From Edaphobacter sp. (GTDB taxonomy: Bacteria > Acidobacteriota > Terriglobia > Terriglobales > Acidobacteriaceae): a stretch of 64,000 nucleotides of DNA. The stretch lies in contig NZ_JAPWKF010000004.1 of the NCBI RefSeq assembly GCF_028283685.1, positions 186,001 through 250,000 of the forward strand, given 5' to 3'. The position numbers and the translations under genes are program-made. Shown piece after piece: positions 7,813 through 19,675 of this stretch. Numbering within the stretch: position 1 is the stretch's first letter; every line of letters begins with the position of its first letter. The notes beneath the pieces were generated by a model that saw nothing but the letters and a program-made list of their open reading frames with translations, was not told the DNA's origin and searched no databases.

Positions 7813-10800
7813 ATGACAAAGCCCACGGACCAAGAACAGAAGCTGCGTGACGCAGCCGCGATTGATTACTGCGTGCGTCTGGCGCAGAAGATCAAGTATC
7901 GCTTCAACTCTTTGGAGGGCGCGGAGAAGGCTGCCTTCGACGAGAGCTGGAAGCACGCCTTCCAGTTCGACCAGCTCGACGGCATTGAAGCCAAGAACAT
8001 CGCGAATATTGCGCAACTGCTCTATGAGCAGCCCCGGGCACAGGCCCGTCTGGCCACCATCTGTGATTACCCGCCCGCCAAATGGCTCCTCGAGCAGGAG
8101 CTGACCGCCCGCAATCAGTGGCCCCCCGTCGGCGTCGACATCAACAGCGTCGACGTCTACGACCATGCAGCCAGCCTCAGGCTCTCCGGCATCTGCTTCT
8201 CCGGCGGCGGCATCCGCAGCGCAACCTTCAACCTCGGCGTGCTGCAGGGACTAGCCGCCTCCGACCGTCTCAACTCATTCGACTATCTCTCCTCGGTCTC
8301 GGGTGGCGGCTACATTCACCAATTTCTGGCCTCGTGGATCTCCTGCGAAAACATCGAGAAGGTGAAGCAGCAGCTGCAGCCTCTCCCCGGCCCTCCCTCC
8401 AAACGAAACTTCTGGCCAGAGCCTCTGCGCTGGCTGCGCCGCTACTCCAACTACCTCACGCCGCAGGTCGGTCTCTTCACCGCCGACACCTGGGTCGCCT
8501 TTGCCATCTGGGCGCGCAACACCTTTCTCAACCAGATTGTGCTGACCGCGGCGTTGCTGATCATCCTTCTGCTGCCGAACTTTCATCTCACGCCACAAGA
8601 GGGAATCGCGCCTTATCTGCTTCGCAACGGCCTGATCACGGCAATCATCATCGTTGCCTGCTTTGCCTGGGCAACCTACGTCATCTGGGGACGCCAGATC
8701 AGACGTCCGCCTACAGATCACTGCCATCCCTTTGAGGAGACCGGATGGGGACAGAAGGGAATCCTCCTCTCCGTCTTTCTGCCGATTCTCATTGCCGTGC
8801 TGGCGTTCTGTCCTTATCTGTATCGATCGTCCTTCTGGGCCGGAAACCTGCTTCCTCACGCCGGTCGCGTGATGCAAAGAGGCCCGCGCAATCCCTTTGA
8901 GGAAAAGATCCAGCGCGTTGTAAACACCGTGGCCTGGCCCAGTGACGGCAGTATCGTCGCTCCAAGCACCCGCGTCCACATCAGCCACCTGCACCGCCTT
9001 GCTCCCACTCCCGTTCCCGCCCCGCAGATCACCGCCTCCTGCGTCGATAACGGAGGCACCAGCGCCCTGGCGTGCACGGCGCTCGTCACCAACGGCACCA
9101 ACTCCAGTAACGGCACGGCAGGCAGGAGAGAAGCTGCGGCGATCGTCTCCTCTGCGCAACAGGTCCTCGACTCCGGCAAAAGGAGGCTGCCTCCCATCGG
9201 CGAGCCCGCCGCACTCGATAACATCCGCGCCTGGCAGACCACATATTCCTTCCGCTGGTGGAAGCCTCTTTCGGAGTTCTCTGCCGACTGGTCGACCTCG
9301 CTGGTCTTTACCTCCATGCTGCTCGGAATCGCTCTGTTGGCCGGTTTTACCTGGCGCGCCATCACGCCCGGCATCGGGCGCCTGATCACGCTTCTCGCTG
9401 TCTTCGGTGTCGTTGGCGCCGGCTACGTGCTGATCAATCTCTCGCGGCTGGTTATCTTCATGGCGTCTTTTCTGTTGCCGCTCGAACATGTAACCCGCAC
9501 GGCCATTCCGCTGCTTCCATGGCTCGGTCTCACCGTCGTCTTCGTTTCGGTGGAAATCGGAGGCGGGGTTGTCGGCAACCTCGTCGACGAGTCGGTACGC
9601 GAGTGGTTCGCCCGTCTCCGCGCCTGGAGCTTCCTGTTCGGCATCAGCTGGCTCGCGCTTACCGGCTGCTCGCTGCTCGGGCCAGGCATCGTGCGCTGGC
9701 TCATCCATGCGCGCTTCGGCGCATCCGTCTGGGGCGGATGGATTCTCACCACGCTGGGTAGCGTTCTTATCGGCAAGAGTTCGGTCATCAGCGGAACCGC
9801 GAAGGATCAGGGCTCGAAGACCGCCCTGATCCTGAATGCGTTCTCACTCGTCGGACCGCCGGTCTTCATCGCAGGCCTGTTGCTTTCGCTCTCCTGGGTC
9901 GTTGAAAAGGCCCTGCTCAGCATCGAGTCGCAGCTGGGACAGTCCATCATTCCGCATACGGCCTTCCTGGTGCTTCTTCTGCTGCTCGCTGCGACCATGC
10001 TTCTCTTCGGCTGGCGAATCGACGTCAACGAATTTTCGCTGCACTCCTTCTATCGCGACCGTATCGCTCGCTGCTACGCCGGAGCCTCCAACCCCGACCG
10101 CCGCGCCAACCGCTTCACCGGCTTCGCCCCCAGCGATAAGCATCTGCGTCTCATCGATCTATTGCCGCGCAGCTTCGACAACCCCGAGCTCAAGCATCTA
10201 TGGGCCAATACCTGCGGCCCAACCTTCTGCAGCACCGAGCCGCAGCGGCCAATGTACGAAGGGCCGTTCCCTATCTTCAACACCACGCTCAATCTTTCGT
10301 TCGGCCAGGATCTCGCCTACCAGGAGCGCAAAGGGGCATCCTTCGTCTTCACGCCGCTTTACTGCGGCTATGATGTCGGCTGGACCGAGACCGACACGCC
10401 GCGCATCCAGTTCAACGGCTTCACCCCGACCCGAAGCTTCGCCTACAACGACGGTGGCCCGCGGATGTCCACGGCCGTCGCCACCTCCGGCGCCGCCATG
10501 AGCCCGAACTGGGGTTTTCACTCCAGTCCTCCCATGGCCTTCCTGCTCACCATCTTCAACGTCCGGCTCGGCCTCTGGATTCGCAATCCGCGCCACAAGC
10601 AGTTTCGGCTCACTGGTCTGCGCAGCAACAGCAATCCGCCATCGCCCTGGTTTGGTCTCTTCTACCTGCTGGCCGAGCTCTTCGGCATGGTTAACGACAG
10701 CGCCGCCTTCGTCTACCTGACCGACGGCGGCCACTTCGAAAACATGGGCCTCTACGAGCTGGTCCGCCGCCACTGCTCCACGATCGTCATCTGCGACAGC

Positions 10801-11304
10801 GAGCAGGACGGCAACCTCATCTACCAGGGCATCGGCATGGCCATCCGCAAGTGCCGCATCGACCACGGCGCCGAGATCGACCTCGACCTCAGCAAGCTCG
10901 AGCCGGCCGGTGACCCTGCCGTCAGCCCCTGCTGCGCCGTCCCCGGCAAGATTCATTACGCTAATGGCGCCACCGGAGAGGTGCTGTATATCAAAAGCGT
11001 CTACACGGCAGGCCTGCCCGGCGACCTCGTCAACTATCGCAAGGAAAATCCCACCTTTCCGAACACCTCGACGCTCGACCAGTGGTTCTCGGAGTCGCAG
11101 TTTGAAAGCTATCGCCGACTCGGGCAGGAGCATGCCCGATCCGGCGAGGTTCTGGCCTGGATGGCCCAGCACCTGCCCATCCGCCCCAGCTCTCCTCCGC
11201 CTGCGCCGCCAACCGCTACGAGTGGTGCCCCCGAACCGTCCGTGCCGGGAGCGCCGCTTCCCGGAGGAGTGCCTGCCCCATCCTCGCCGGGACAGAGTTC
11301 CTGA
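7813..11304 (+). CDS. Patatin-like phospholipase with inserted multi-TM membrane domain
   Basis: A 1163-residue protein started by ATG with SD AAGGAG at 7801-7806. The patatin active site is split. The oxyanion motif GGGIRS is at 131-136 and the nucleophile motif SVSGG has Ser163, but the catalytic-dyad Asp motif (TDGGHFENMG) appears only near residue 970. In between lie about 11 hydrophobic helices (around 235-345 and 500-735) and a roughly 130-residue soluble loop. The C-terminal 50 residues are Pro/Ser/Ala-rich. The family hydrolyses acyl esters of phospholipids via a Ser-Asp dyad. Here the catalytic domain is presumably held at the inner membrane. Flanked by unrelated genes. Confidence 0.85.
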   Translation: MTKPTDQEQKLRDAAAIDYCVRLAQKIKYRFNSLEGAEKAAFDESWKHAFQFDQLDGIEAKNIANIAQLLYEQPRAQARLATICDYPPAKWLLEQELTARNQWPPVGVDINSVDVYDHAASLRLSGICFSGGGIRSATFNLGVLQGLAASDRLNSFDYLSSVSGGGYIHQFLASWISCENIEKVKQQLQPLPGPPSKRNFWPEPLRWLRRYSNYLTPQVGLFTADTWVAFAIWARNTFLNQIVLTAALLIILLLPNFHLTPQEGIAPYLLRNGLITAIIIVACFAWATYVIWGRQIRRPPTDHCHPFEETGWGQKGILLSVFLPILIAVLAFCPYLYRSSFWAGNLLPHAGRVMQRGPRNPFEEKIQRVVNTVAWPSDGSIVAPSTRVHISHLHRLAPTPVPAPQITASCVDNGGTSALACTALVTNGTNSSNGTAGRREAAAIVSSAQQVLDSGKRRLPPIGEPAALDNIRAWQTTYSFRWWKPLSEFSADWSTSLVFTSMLLGIALLAGFTWRAITPGIGRLITLLAVFGVVGAGYVLINLSRLVIFMASFLLPLEHVTRTAIPLLPWLGLTVVFVSVEIGGGVVGNLVDESVREWFARLRAWSFLFGISWLALTGCSLLGPGIVRWLIHARFGASVWGGWILTTLGSVLIGKSSVISGTAKDQGSKTALILNAFSLVGPPVFIAGLLLSLSWVVEKALLSIESQLGQSIIPHTAFLVLLLLLAATMLLFGWRIDVNEFSLHSFYRDRIARCYAGASNPDRRANRFTGFAPSDKHLRLIDLLPRSFDNPELKHLWANTCGPTFCSTEPQRPMYEGPFPIFNTTLNLSFGQDLAYQERKGASFVFTPLYCGYDVGWTETDTPRIQFNGFTPTRSFAYNDGGPRMSTAVATSGAAMSPNWGFHSSPPMAFLLTIFNVRLGLWIRNPRHKQFRLTGLRSNSNPPSPWFGLFYLLAELFGMVNDSAAFVYLTDGGHFENMGLYELVRRHCSTIVICDSEQDGNLIYQGIGMAIRKCRIDHGAEIDLDLSKLEPAGDPAVSPCCAVPGKIHYANGATGEVLYIKSVYTAGLPGDLVNYRKENPTFPNTSTLDQWFSESQFESYRRLGQEHARSGEVLAWMAQHLPIRPSSPPPAPPTATSGAPEPSVPGAPLPGGVPAPSSPGQSS

Positions 11305-11555
11305 CCGGTTTTCCACCTCTTCCACCGCCATCCACAGCCGTTGCACAACTCCTGCTCCTTGCCTCGAAGGGACCCGGCGCGTAGGCTCGCAGAGGTGCAA
11401 CGAAAGTTGCAGAACGCGAGGGAAGAAAACGGCCGGAATTTGTCTCGGCAAAGTCCGCGCTTCGAGCGGCGAATCCGCGTCTTCCACAGCAAAATCACCA
11501 ATTTCCACGTGTGCCGGTAGATTAATGTTGGATTAACGGGGTATTCCCCATGGCA

Positions 11556-11571
11556 ACACAATATGTAGTGC
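11556..11571. promoter_or_regulatory. NrdR-box-like site upstream of nrdJ
   Basis: The 16-mer ACACAATATGTAGTGC matches 13 of 16 positions of the palindromic NrdR box (ACAC-TATATATA-GTGT). It lies just upstream of the -35 box of the putative nrdJ promoter. NrdR, an ATP/dATP-sensing repressor, controls ribonucleotide reductase genes in most bacteria. NrdR usually binds two boxes about 31 bp apart; I could find only one good copy here. Confidence 0.55.
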
Positions 11572-11578
11572 TTTATAC

Positions 11579-11607
11579 TTGACACACCCCATAGGGGGCG
11601 GTACTTT
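11579..11607 (+). promoter_or_regulatory. Putative nrdJ promoter
   Basis: A perfect TTGACA at 11579-11584 is followed, after 17 bp, by TACTTT at 11602-11607. The spacer contains CCCC-ATA-GGGG, a small inverted repeat. The NrdR-like box directly upstream supports this as the regulated nrdJ promoter. Confidence 0.5.
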
Positions 11608-11860
11608 CACCTCTGCAAGGGACTTTGTGAGATCCCAGCACGACTCACTCCCCCTACGAAAACCCGGTATTCAGAAGTCCTTCAATCGTCCGACTTCCTG
11701 GCTGACTCCTCCGTTGCCAGGCATGACCAGTCATCGTTCTTGAAGGAAAAAAACGCCCCTCTCGCCGTCGGATATTAAGCCGATGGCTCCGGGCTGCAGT
11801 CACCAAGATTTTCTGCCGCACAGGCACCACACATCAAGCGAGAAGGAGCAAACTCCCCCG

Positions 11861-15056
<3,196 letters not shown>

Positions 15057-15113
15057 ACTGCCGAGTGAAGCAGTAGTTTGAGTAAGTAAGACGCTACAGG
15101 ATGTTGAATCTCC

Positions 15114-15158
15114 AGTCCCCATTTGCCTAAACGCTTATGGGGACTTTTCTTGTTTTTA
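15114..15158 (+). terminator. Intrinsic terminator after nrdJ
   Basis: The stem AGTCCCCAT / ATGGGGACT (9 bp, 14-nt loop) is followed by a T-rich run (TTTTCTTGTTTTT). It lies about 57 bp past the nrdJ stop codon and before the convergent pqqE end. The remaining sequence to 15298 shows nothing recognisable. Confidence 0.85.
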
Positions 15159-15298
15159 TATCCGGACATCTTCGTCGGGATGCTTCAGACAAATTTTGAG
15201 CCCGCAGCAGCATTTACATTCGCATCCGCACTATGGGAACGACTCTTCATGGTGCGAACAATCCGCGAGTTGGGGAATTTGAACTTGTGGCCGTTGAA

Positions 15299-16405
15299 TT
15301 ATGAGTGGCTCAATAACTCAATTGTCCGGTAATGCAGCGTATTCGTGCCTGCCGGGGCAGCTTCGGCTATTTTGATGAGCTGTTCGTGATGCGGGCTTAG
15401 ATGGCACGCCGGGTCGGTGGCATCGGCGTCGTCGAGCACCTGCATGGCCTGGCAGCGGCAGCCGCCGAAGTCGACCGTCTTTCTTTCGCAGCTGCGGCAC
15501 GGCTCCTGCATCCAGTCGTCTCCGCGAAAGCGATGGAAAGCGCTGCTCTCGTGCCACAGCCATGCGAGATCGTGGTCGCGCACGTTGTCGAAGGCGAGTC
15601 CCGAAATAATGGAGGCGGAGTGGCACGGCATGGCTCGCCCCGCTGGATCGATCAGCATCAGCTGTCGCCCCCATCCGCCGACGCATGCCTTGGGATAGCG
15701 TGCGTAATAATCGGGTACGACGGCCTGCAGATGAATTCTGCCCGCGAGACGTTCCTGTGCCTCTCGCAGAGTCTTCGTAGATCGTTCGAGCTGTTCCCGC
15801 GTGGGCAGCAGAAGGTCGCGGTTCTTGAGCGCCCAGCCGTAGTACTGGACATGAGCGATCTCCATGCGCTCCGGTCCCATGCTCTCGGCGAGCGCGATCA
15901 TCTCCTCCAGACGATCGAGGTTCTGACGATGCACAACGATATTGACGGTGAATGCGAGATGCGGCTGCGCTTTGATCAGCGCGGCCATCTCCAGTTTCTT
16001 CGCATGGGTACGCGCGCCTGCCCAGCGGTTGGCCAACACTTCATCGGCATCCTGAAGGCTGAGCTGGATATGATCGAGTCCAGCTTCGACAAGAGCTGCG
16101 AGCCGAGGTTCGCTGAGACCGATGGCGGAGGTGATCATGTTCACGTACAGCCCAGCGTTGCGACCGGCACGTATCAGGTCGGCGATGTCATGACGCGCTA
16201 GTGGCTCACCGCCGGTGAGGTGCAGGTGCGCGACGCCGAGCTGCGCTGCTTCGGTAAAGACGCGTGTCCATGCCTCGGTGGGAAGCTCCGCCTCGGCCTG
16301 TTGCATCACCAGCGGGTTGGAGCAGTAGACACAGTGCAGGGGACAACGGTGTGTTACCTCGCACACCAGCGAGAGCGGTCCCGGAATCTGCTGTGTGCTG
16401 GTCAT
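15299..16405 (-). CDS. pqqE: PqqA peptide cyclase (radical SAM)
   Basis: A 368-residue radical SAM enzyme that joins the Glu and Tyr side chains of PqqA by a carbon-carbon bond, the first committed step of PQQ synthesis. The [4Fe-4S] motif CPLHCVYC gives C21, C25 and C28. The TGGEPL motif follows near residue 64. The C-terminal SPASM-type region has the auxiliary-cluster cysteines (CHSAS, EPCRSCERKTVDFGGCRC). Its ATG overlaps the pqqD stop by 4 nt, so it is translationally coupled. It is the last gene of the pqqABCDE operon. Confidence 0.96.
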   Translation of the reverse strand: MTSTQQIPGPLSLVCEVTHRCPLHCVYCSNPLVMQQAEAELPTEAWTRVFTEAAQLGVAHLHLTGGEPLARHDIADLIRAGRNAGLYVNMITSAIGLSEPRLAALVEAGLDHIQLSLQDADEVLANRWAGARTHAKKLEMAALIKAQPHLAFTVNIVVHRQNLDRLEEMIALAESMGPERMEIAHVQYYGWALKNRDLLLPTREQLERSTKTLREAQERLAGRIHLQAVVPDYYARYPKACVGGWGRQLMLIDPAGRAMPCHSASIISGLAFDNVRDHDLAWLWHESSAFHRFRGDDWMQEPCRSCERKTVDFGGCRCQAMQVLDDADATDPACHLSPHHEQLIKIAEAAPAGTNTLHYRTIELLSHS

Positions 16406-16686
16406 GGCTGCCGGAAGAGAAGCACGCTGCGTTGATGGAGGCTCGCGAGAAAGCTGGAAGCCTCTGTTGCGATCTGCGTGTGCGCTTCGGGAGGATACTG
16501 CGCCTGCAAGGTTTCGACGATCTGTGCGATCGTACGCTGGCCGTCGACCAGCGCGAGAATCTCGGCGCCCGCACCTTTGAGGCGCAGCAGGCCTTCAGGG
16601 ACGAGGAGCACGATCTCTTCTTCGGATCGAGCTTGTACACGACAGCCGCGTGCAAGCTGGGGTACCTGCTGAAGATCTTCGATCAT
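16402..16686 (-). CDS. pqqD: PQQ synthesis peptide chaperone
   Basis: A 94-residue RiPP recognition protein that binds PqqA and presents it to PqqE. The fold pattern is typical: an N-terminal strand segment (VPQLARGCRVQARSEEEIVLLVPEG), then LKGAGAEILALVDGQRTIAQIV, a PqqD hallmark. It overlaps both neighbours by 4 nt (pqqC upstream, pqqE downstream), consistent with fixed stoichiometry. Confidence 0.94.
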   Translation of the reverse strand: MIEDLQQVPQLARGCRVQARSEEEIVLLVPEGLLRLKGAGAEILALVDGQRTIAQIVETLQAQYPPEAHTQIATEASSFLASLHQRSVLLFRQP

Positions 16687-17432
16687 TGCGATACCTCCGG
16701 CTGCAGGACTCCGGGCGATGGCGGAATATTGCCGGGCTCAACGTAGGAGTAATGGATGGCATCGAGCTGCGCCCATAAGAGGGCGCACTTCCTGCGCAGG
16801 CATTCGACGACGAGCTGCTGCAGCTCGGGGGTGGTGGCGTGGGTGAAGGCGTAGTCGAACGCGAATGCGGCGTCTTCGGGCGCCTGCGTCAGCCGGCCCT
16901 GGAAGTAGGCGAGTCCGCTGACGAGCCAGGGGTAGTGCTGGCGCATCGCGTCCATGCGCAGCGCGATGAGGTTTCCGGCAAACAGCTCGGTAAGCGAAGA
17001 CGAGACCGCTTCGAGCAGTGTGCCTTTGCTGACGAGATCGACGTAGGAATCAACCGCGTAGCGCACACCTGGCAGCACACCGCGGAAAGACCGAACGTAG
17101 TCGGCATCGAGGCCGGTTGCGACTGCGAGCTGAATCCACTTCTCGATGCCGCCCGGCTTCTCCGGGTGCGCAGCATCGCCATCGTGATCGACGATGCGCT
17201 TGCGCCAGGCGAGACGGAAGGCGCCGTCATACGACTTCGACAGGATGATCGAGTCTTTGATGGGGATGATGCTCTGGTAATAGAAGCGGTTCAGCGCCCA
17301 CGCCTGCAGCTGTGCGCGCGTCAGTTCGCCGGCATGCATCTTCAGGTGAAATGGATGCCGGTGGTGATACATCGCTTCGCCGGTCTGCTGCAGTGCTTCC
17401 CGCAGCCCCTGCCTGTTCAACATCTCTGCCAT
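16683..17432 (-). CDS. pqqC: Pyrroloquinoline-quinone synthase
   Basis: A 249-residue cofactor-free oxidase that performs the final ring closure and eight-electron oxidation to PQQ. The sequence has the PqqC/TenA-like helical bundle signature: YHHRHPFHLKMHAGELTR near the start, QAWALNRFYYQ, and IVDHDGD around residue 85. Length matches the family (about 250). The ATG directly abuts the pqqB stop and its own stop overlaps pqqD by 4 nt. Confidence 0.96.
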   Translation of the reverse strand: MAEMLNRQGLREALQQTGEAMYHHRHPFHLKMHAGELTRAQLQAWALNRFYYQSIIPIKDSIILSKSYDGAFRLAWRKRIVDHDGDAAHPEKPGGIEKWIQLAVATGLDADYVRSFRGVLPGVRYAVDSYVDLVSKGTLLEAVSSSLTELFAGNLIALRMDAMRQHYPWLVSGLAYFQGRLTQAPEDAAFAFDYAFTHATTPELQQLVVECLRRKCALLWAQLDAIHYSYVEPGNIPPSPGVLQPEVSQ

Positions 17433-18340
17433 CAGAGGACGATCTCCATGCCATCGAAGGCGATCTCGAACCCCGCGTCCCGTACAGCCATCTGCTCGGG
17501 CGAGCCTGCTGCCAGGATGGGATTGCTGTTATTGATATGCGTATAGATACGGCGCACCTGGCTCAGATGTTTCAGTTGCGCGAGCGATCCGGACTCGCCG
17601 CCTATGGGCATGTGTCCCATGTCGCTTGCGGAAGGTGTGCCGGGATGCAGCCGCTGCAGCTCGTCCTCGCTCCACAGCGTGCCGTCGACCAGTAGCACAT
17701 CGCAGGCTGCAAGCTGTTCGAGCAGCTGCGGTGTAAGCGAGGGCAGCGCAGGAAGATATGCGGCACGTCTTCCCGCTGCGGATTCGAAGATGAGTCCAAG
17801 TGTCATCTCGTGAACGTCGATCAACGGGCGCATGCTCTGCGCCACGTGCATCGGGAAATTACCCGGAAGCTCGATCGGTGTGATGGTCACTCCGGCGATG
17901 GGCGTGACTGCACTGCCGTGTCGCAGCACCTGTGTGCGCTGTTGGCCGGGCATGCGCTGCAACATGCTGAAGAAGGAGTTCGACTCGATGACGCGCAGCA
18001 CGCTTTCGGTTGCGTAGATGGAGACGGGTGTGAACTCGCGCATCAGCAGCAGGCCAAGAATGTGATCGAGATCGGCGGAGGTGAGCATGACTCCCGCGAC
18101 AGGTGTGTTTCGCAAACCGAACTCAGGGCGCGGATGAAGCTGAGGTGTGCGGCAGAGTTGTTCGCGAAGATCGGGGGATGCATTGATGAGCAGCCACGTG
18201 TCGGAATCGCCGGAGACGGCGAGCTGCGACTGGGAGCGTGCAGAAGAAGGGTTGGAGCGTGATGCCTGGCAGTTGGTGCAACAGCAGTTCCACTGGGGAA
18301 GACCGCCGCCGGCGGCTGCCCCCAGCAGGTGTAACCGCAT
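17432..18340 (-). CDS. pqqB: PqqB, metallo-beta-lactamase-fold PQQ protein
   Basis: A 302-residue metallo-beta-lactamase-fold protein required for PQQ synthesis, thought to hydroxylate an intermediate tyrosine. The N-terminus MRLHLLGAAAGGGLPQWNC matches the family hallmark (G-S-A-A-G-G-G-x-P-Q-W-N-C). DLDHILGLLLMRE near residue 97 and DMGHMPIGG near residue 246 provide metal-site residues. The frame stays open upstream into pqqA, but a start at 18340 gives the usual family length and leaves 7 bp after the pqqA stop. Confidence 0.94.
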   Translation of the reverse strand: MRLHLLGAAAGGGLPQWNCCCTNCQASRSNPSSARSQSQLAVSGDSDTWLLINASPDLREQLCRTPQLHPRPEFGLRNTPVAGVMLTSADLDHILGLLLMREFTPVSIYATESVLRVIESNSFFSMLQRMPGQQRTQVLRHGSAVTPIAGVTITPIELPGNFPMHVAQSMRPLIDVHEMTLGLIFESAAGRRAAYLPALPSLTPQLLEQLAACDVLLVDGTLWSEDELQRLHPGTPSASDMGHMPIGGESGSLAQLKHLSQVRRIYTHINNSNPILAAGSPEQMAVRDAGFEIAFDGMEIVL

Positions 18341-18347
18341 TGGAGGG

Positions 18348-18428
18348 TTAGATCTCCGCGGGTGCGTAGGAGTTGATCTCGCAGCAAAGCGAGACTTCTT
18401 CAAACGAGGGCGTCTTCCACTGCTTCAT
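18348..18428 (-). CDS. pqqA: PqqA precursor peptide (26 residues)
   Basis: This tiny gene encodes MKQWKTPSFEEVSL followed by CCEINSYAPAEI. The diagnostic E-x-x-x-Y motif is present as E17-I-N-S-Y21; these two residues become the PQQ skeleton. SD-like GAGGTGA lies 7-13 nt upstream. It is the first gene of pqqABCDE and 7 bp separate it from pqqB. Its length is within the family range of about 23-30 residues. No pqqF protease gene is nearby; processing must use a protease encoded elsewhere. Confidence 0.95.
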   Translation of the reverse strand: MKQWKTPSFEEVSLCCEINSYAPAEI

Positions 18429-18451
18429 CGTCGGTTCACCTCTTGCTCAAG

Positions 18452-18481
18452 AGAGTAGCTGCTTAAAAACGGGGCTGTCAA
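18452..18481 (-). promoter_or_regulatory. Putative promoter of pqqABCDE
   Basis: On the minus strand a perfect TTGACA (18476-18481) is followed after 18 bp by TACTCT (18452-18457), about 24 bp before the pqqA ATG. The -10 is weak, but its form (TAC..T) resembles that proposed for nrdJ (TACTTT). Confidence 0.45.
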
Positions 18482-18683
18482 ACGAGCCTGAGATCAGCGT
18501 GGCGTCTGCGCGGCCATCTGCTCTGCCGCGCCTTACCGCTGAGCACGGTCCTCCCCTGCCGATCATTCTGGAGAATGATGAGTACCATGCTGCAGAAAGG
18601 GCCGAACTGGCTAAGATTGAACTGGCGAGAAAGTGGAGGGGGCCTCAGCATCTCCACAAATTTCAGAAGGAAATACCTAAGCG

Positions 18684-19466
18684 ATGGAATGGTCGGCGCA
18701 TCAGTACACTCAGTTTGAGAACGAGCGAACGCGACCCGTGCGCGACCTCCTGGCCCAGGTCTATCCGGCGAAGCCGCTCCTGACGGCTGCGGATATCGGC
18801 TGCGGTCCCGGGAACTCCACCGGCGTGTTGCGTGAGCATTTCGCTGATGCACGCATCATCGGGATCGATTCGTCTGCAGCCATGATCGCGTCTGCGCGCG
18901 AGCGCCATGCCGATATTGAATTTCGTGTCGCTGACATCACGGCGTGGAGCCGTGAGCCGGAGCAGTACGACCTGATCCTGGCGAATGCCTCGCTCCAATG
19001 GATTCCAAACCACGAAGAGCTTTTGCCGCGATTGCTTGCGAAGCTGCAACCTGGCGGCACATTGGCGGTTCAGGTTCCGGATAACCAGCAGGAGCCGGTT
19101 CATTTGCTGATGCAGAAGGTTGCGTCGGATCTGCGATGGAGCTCTGCGTTGGCCGACGCAAGAGGGATATTGGCAAATCGTCAAAGTGCAGACTGGTACT
19201 ACCGCACGTTGACGAGGTACGAAGCCCGGGCGGATGTTTGGAAGACGACTTACTTCCACGTGCTCAAAGACGGACCGCGAGGAGTTGTGGACTGGTTTCG
19301 TAGTACAGGATTACGCCCGTATCTATCAGCCCTGTCGGGCGAGGATCAGGCAAGCTTTCTGGATCTCTACGAGAGCGAGATCGCGAAGGCGTACCCCGCA
19401 TTATTGGATGGCAGTGTGCTGCTGCCTTTCCCAAGGCTCTTCTTCATCGCGACATGTCGAGACTGA
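18684..19466 (+). CDS. tam: Trans-aconitate 2-methyltransferase
   Basis: A 260-residue class I SAM-dependent methyltransferase. It resembles E. coli Tam along its length: the SAM-binding loop ADIGCGPGNSTGVL, IIGIDSSAAMIASAR, then ILANASLQWIPNHEELLPRL, VQVPDNQQEPVHLLM, a central VWKTTYFH and the C-terminal FPRLFFIA. Tam esterifies trans-aconitate, a by-product that inhibits aconitase. AGAAGGA precedes the ATG by about 13 nt. Divergent from pqqA with 255 bp between; no functional link to PQQ is evident. Confidence 0.93.
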   Translation: MEWSAHQYTQFENERTRPVRDLLAQVYPAKPLLTAADIGCGPGNSTGVLREHFADARIIGIDSSAAMIASARERHADIEFRVADITAWSREPEQYDLILANASLQWIPNHEELLPRLLAKLQPGGTLAVQVPDNQQEPVHLLMQKVASDLRWSSALADARGILANRQSADWYYRTLTRYEARADVWKTTYFHVLKDGPRGVVDWFRSTGLRPYLSALSGEDQASFLDLYESEIAKAYPALLDGSVLLPFPRLFFIATCRD

Positions 19467-19675
19467 AAAGTGAACCTGAAAGTCTCTGCATAAATTTTTC
19501 AATGAGAGACGGCGGCGACAAAAGTCGATGCATAGTCGCATAAAGAATTCGCAGTTTGCGGGAAAGAGTTGCAGCTTGTATTGCTTGCTCGTACGGAAAA
19601 GGTTAGGAGGAATTGACGGAATGGTGTCCCGTTCGTGTTAAATGGTTACCGAAACCTCAACAGGGAAGTTCCGGA

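Larger units (their letters stand above)
11305..11860 (+). other. Intergenic region and long leader of nrdJ
   Basis: A 556-bp stretch without a credible gene. It holds the NrdR-box-like site (11556-11571) and a sigma-70-type promoter (11579-11607). From the predicted start near 11614 the nrdJ leader would be about 245 nt long. I looked for a cobalamin riboswitch in the leader and found only an isolated GCCAGG, not the full B12 box with its supporting stems. The first 200 bp after the patatin gene show nothing recognisable. Confidence 0.6.

Noticed and set aside
11614-11860. Cobalamin riboswitch in the nrdJ leader
   Set aside because: The long leader before a B12-dependent enzyme invited this, but only an isolated GCCAGG near 11717 is present; the complete B12 box and conserved stems are missing, and such riboswitches normally repress B12-independent alternatives.
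15123-15332. 69-residue open frame between nrdJ and pqqE
   Set aside because: It starts inside the nrdJ terminator hairpin, has no SD and overlaps the pqqE end.
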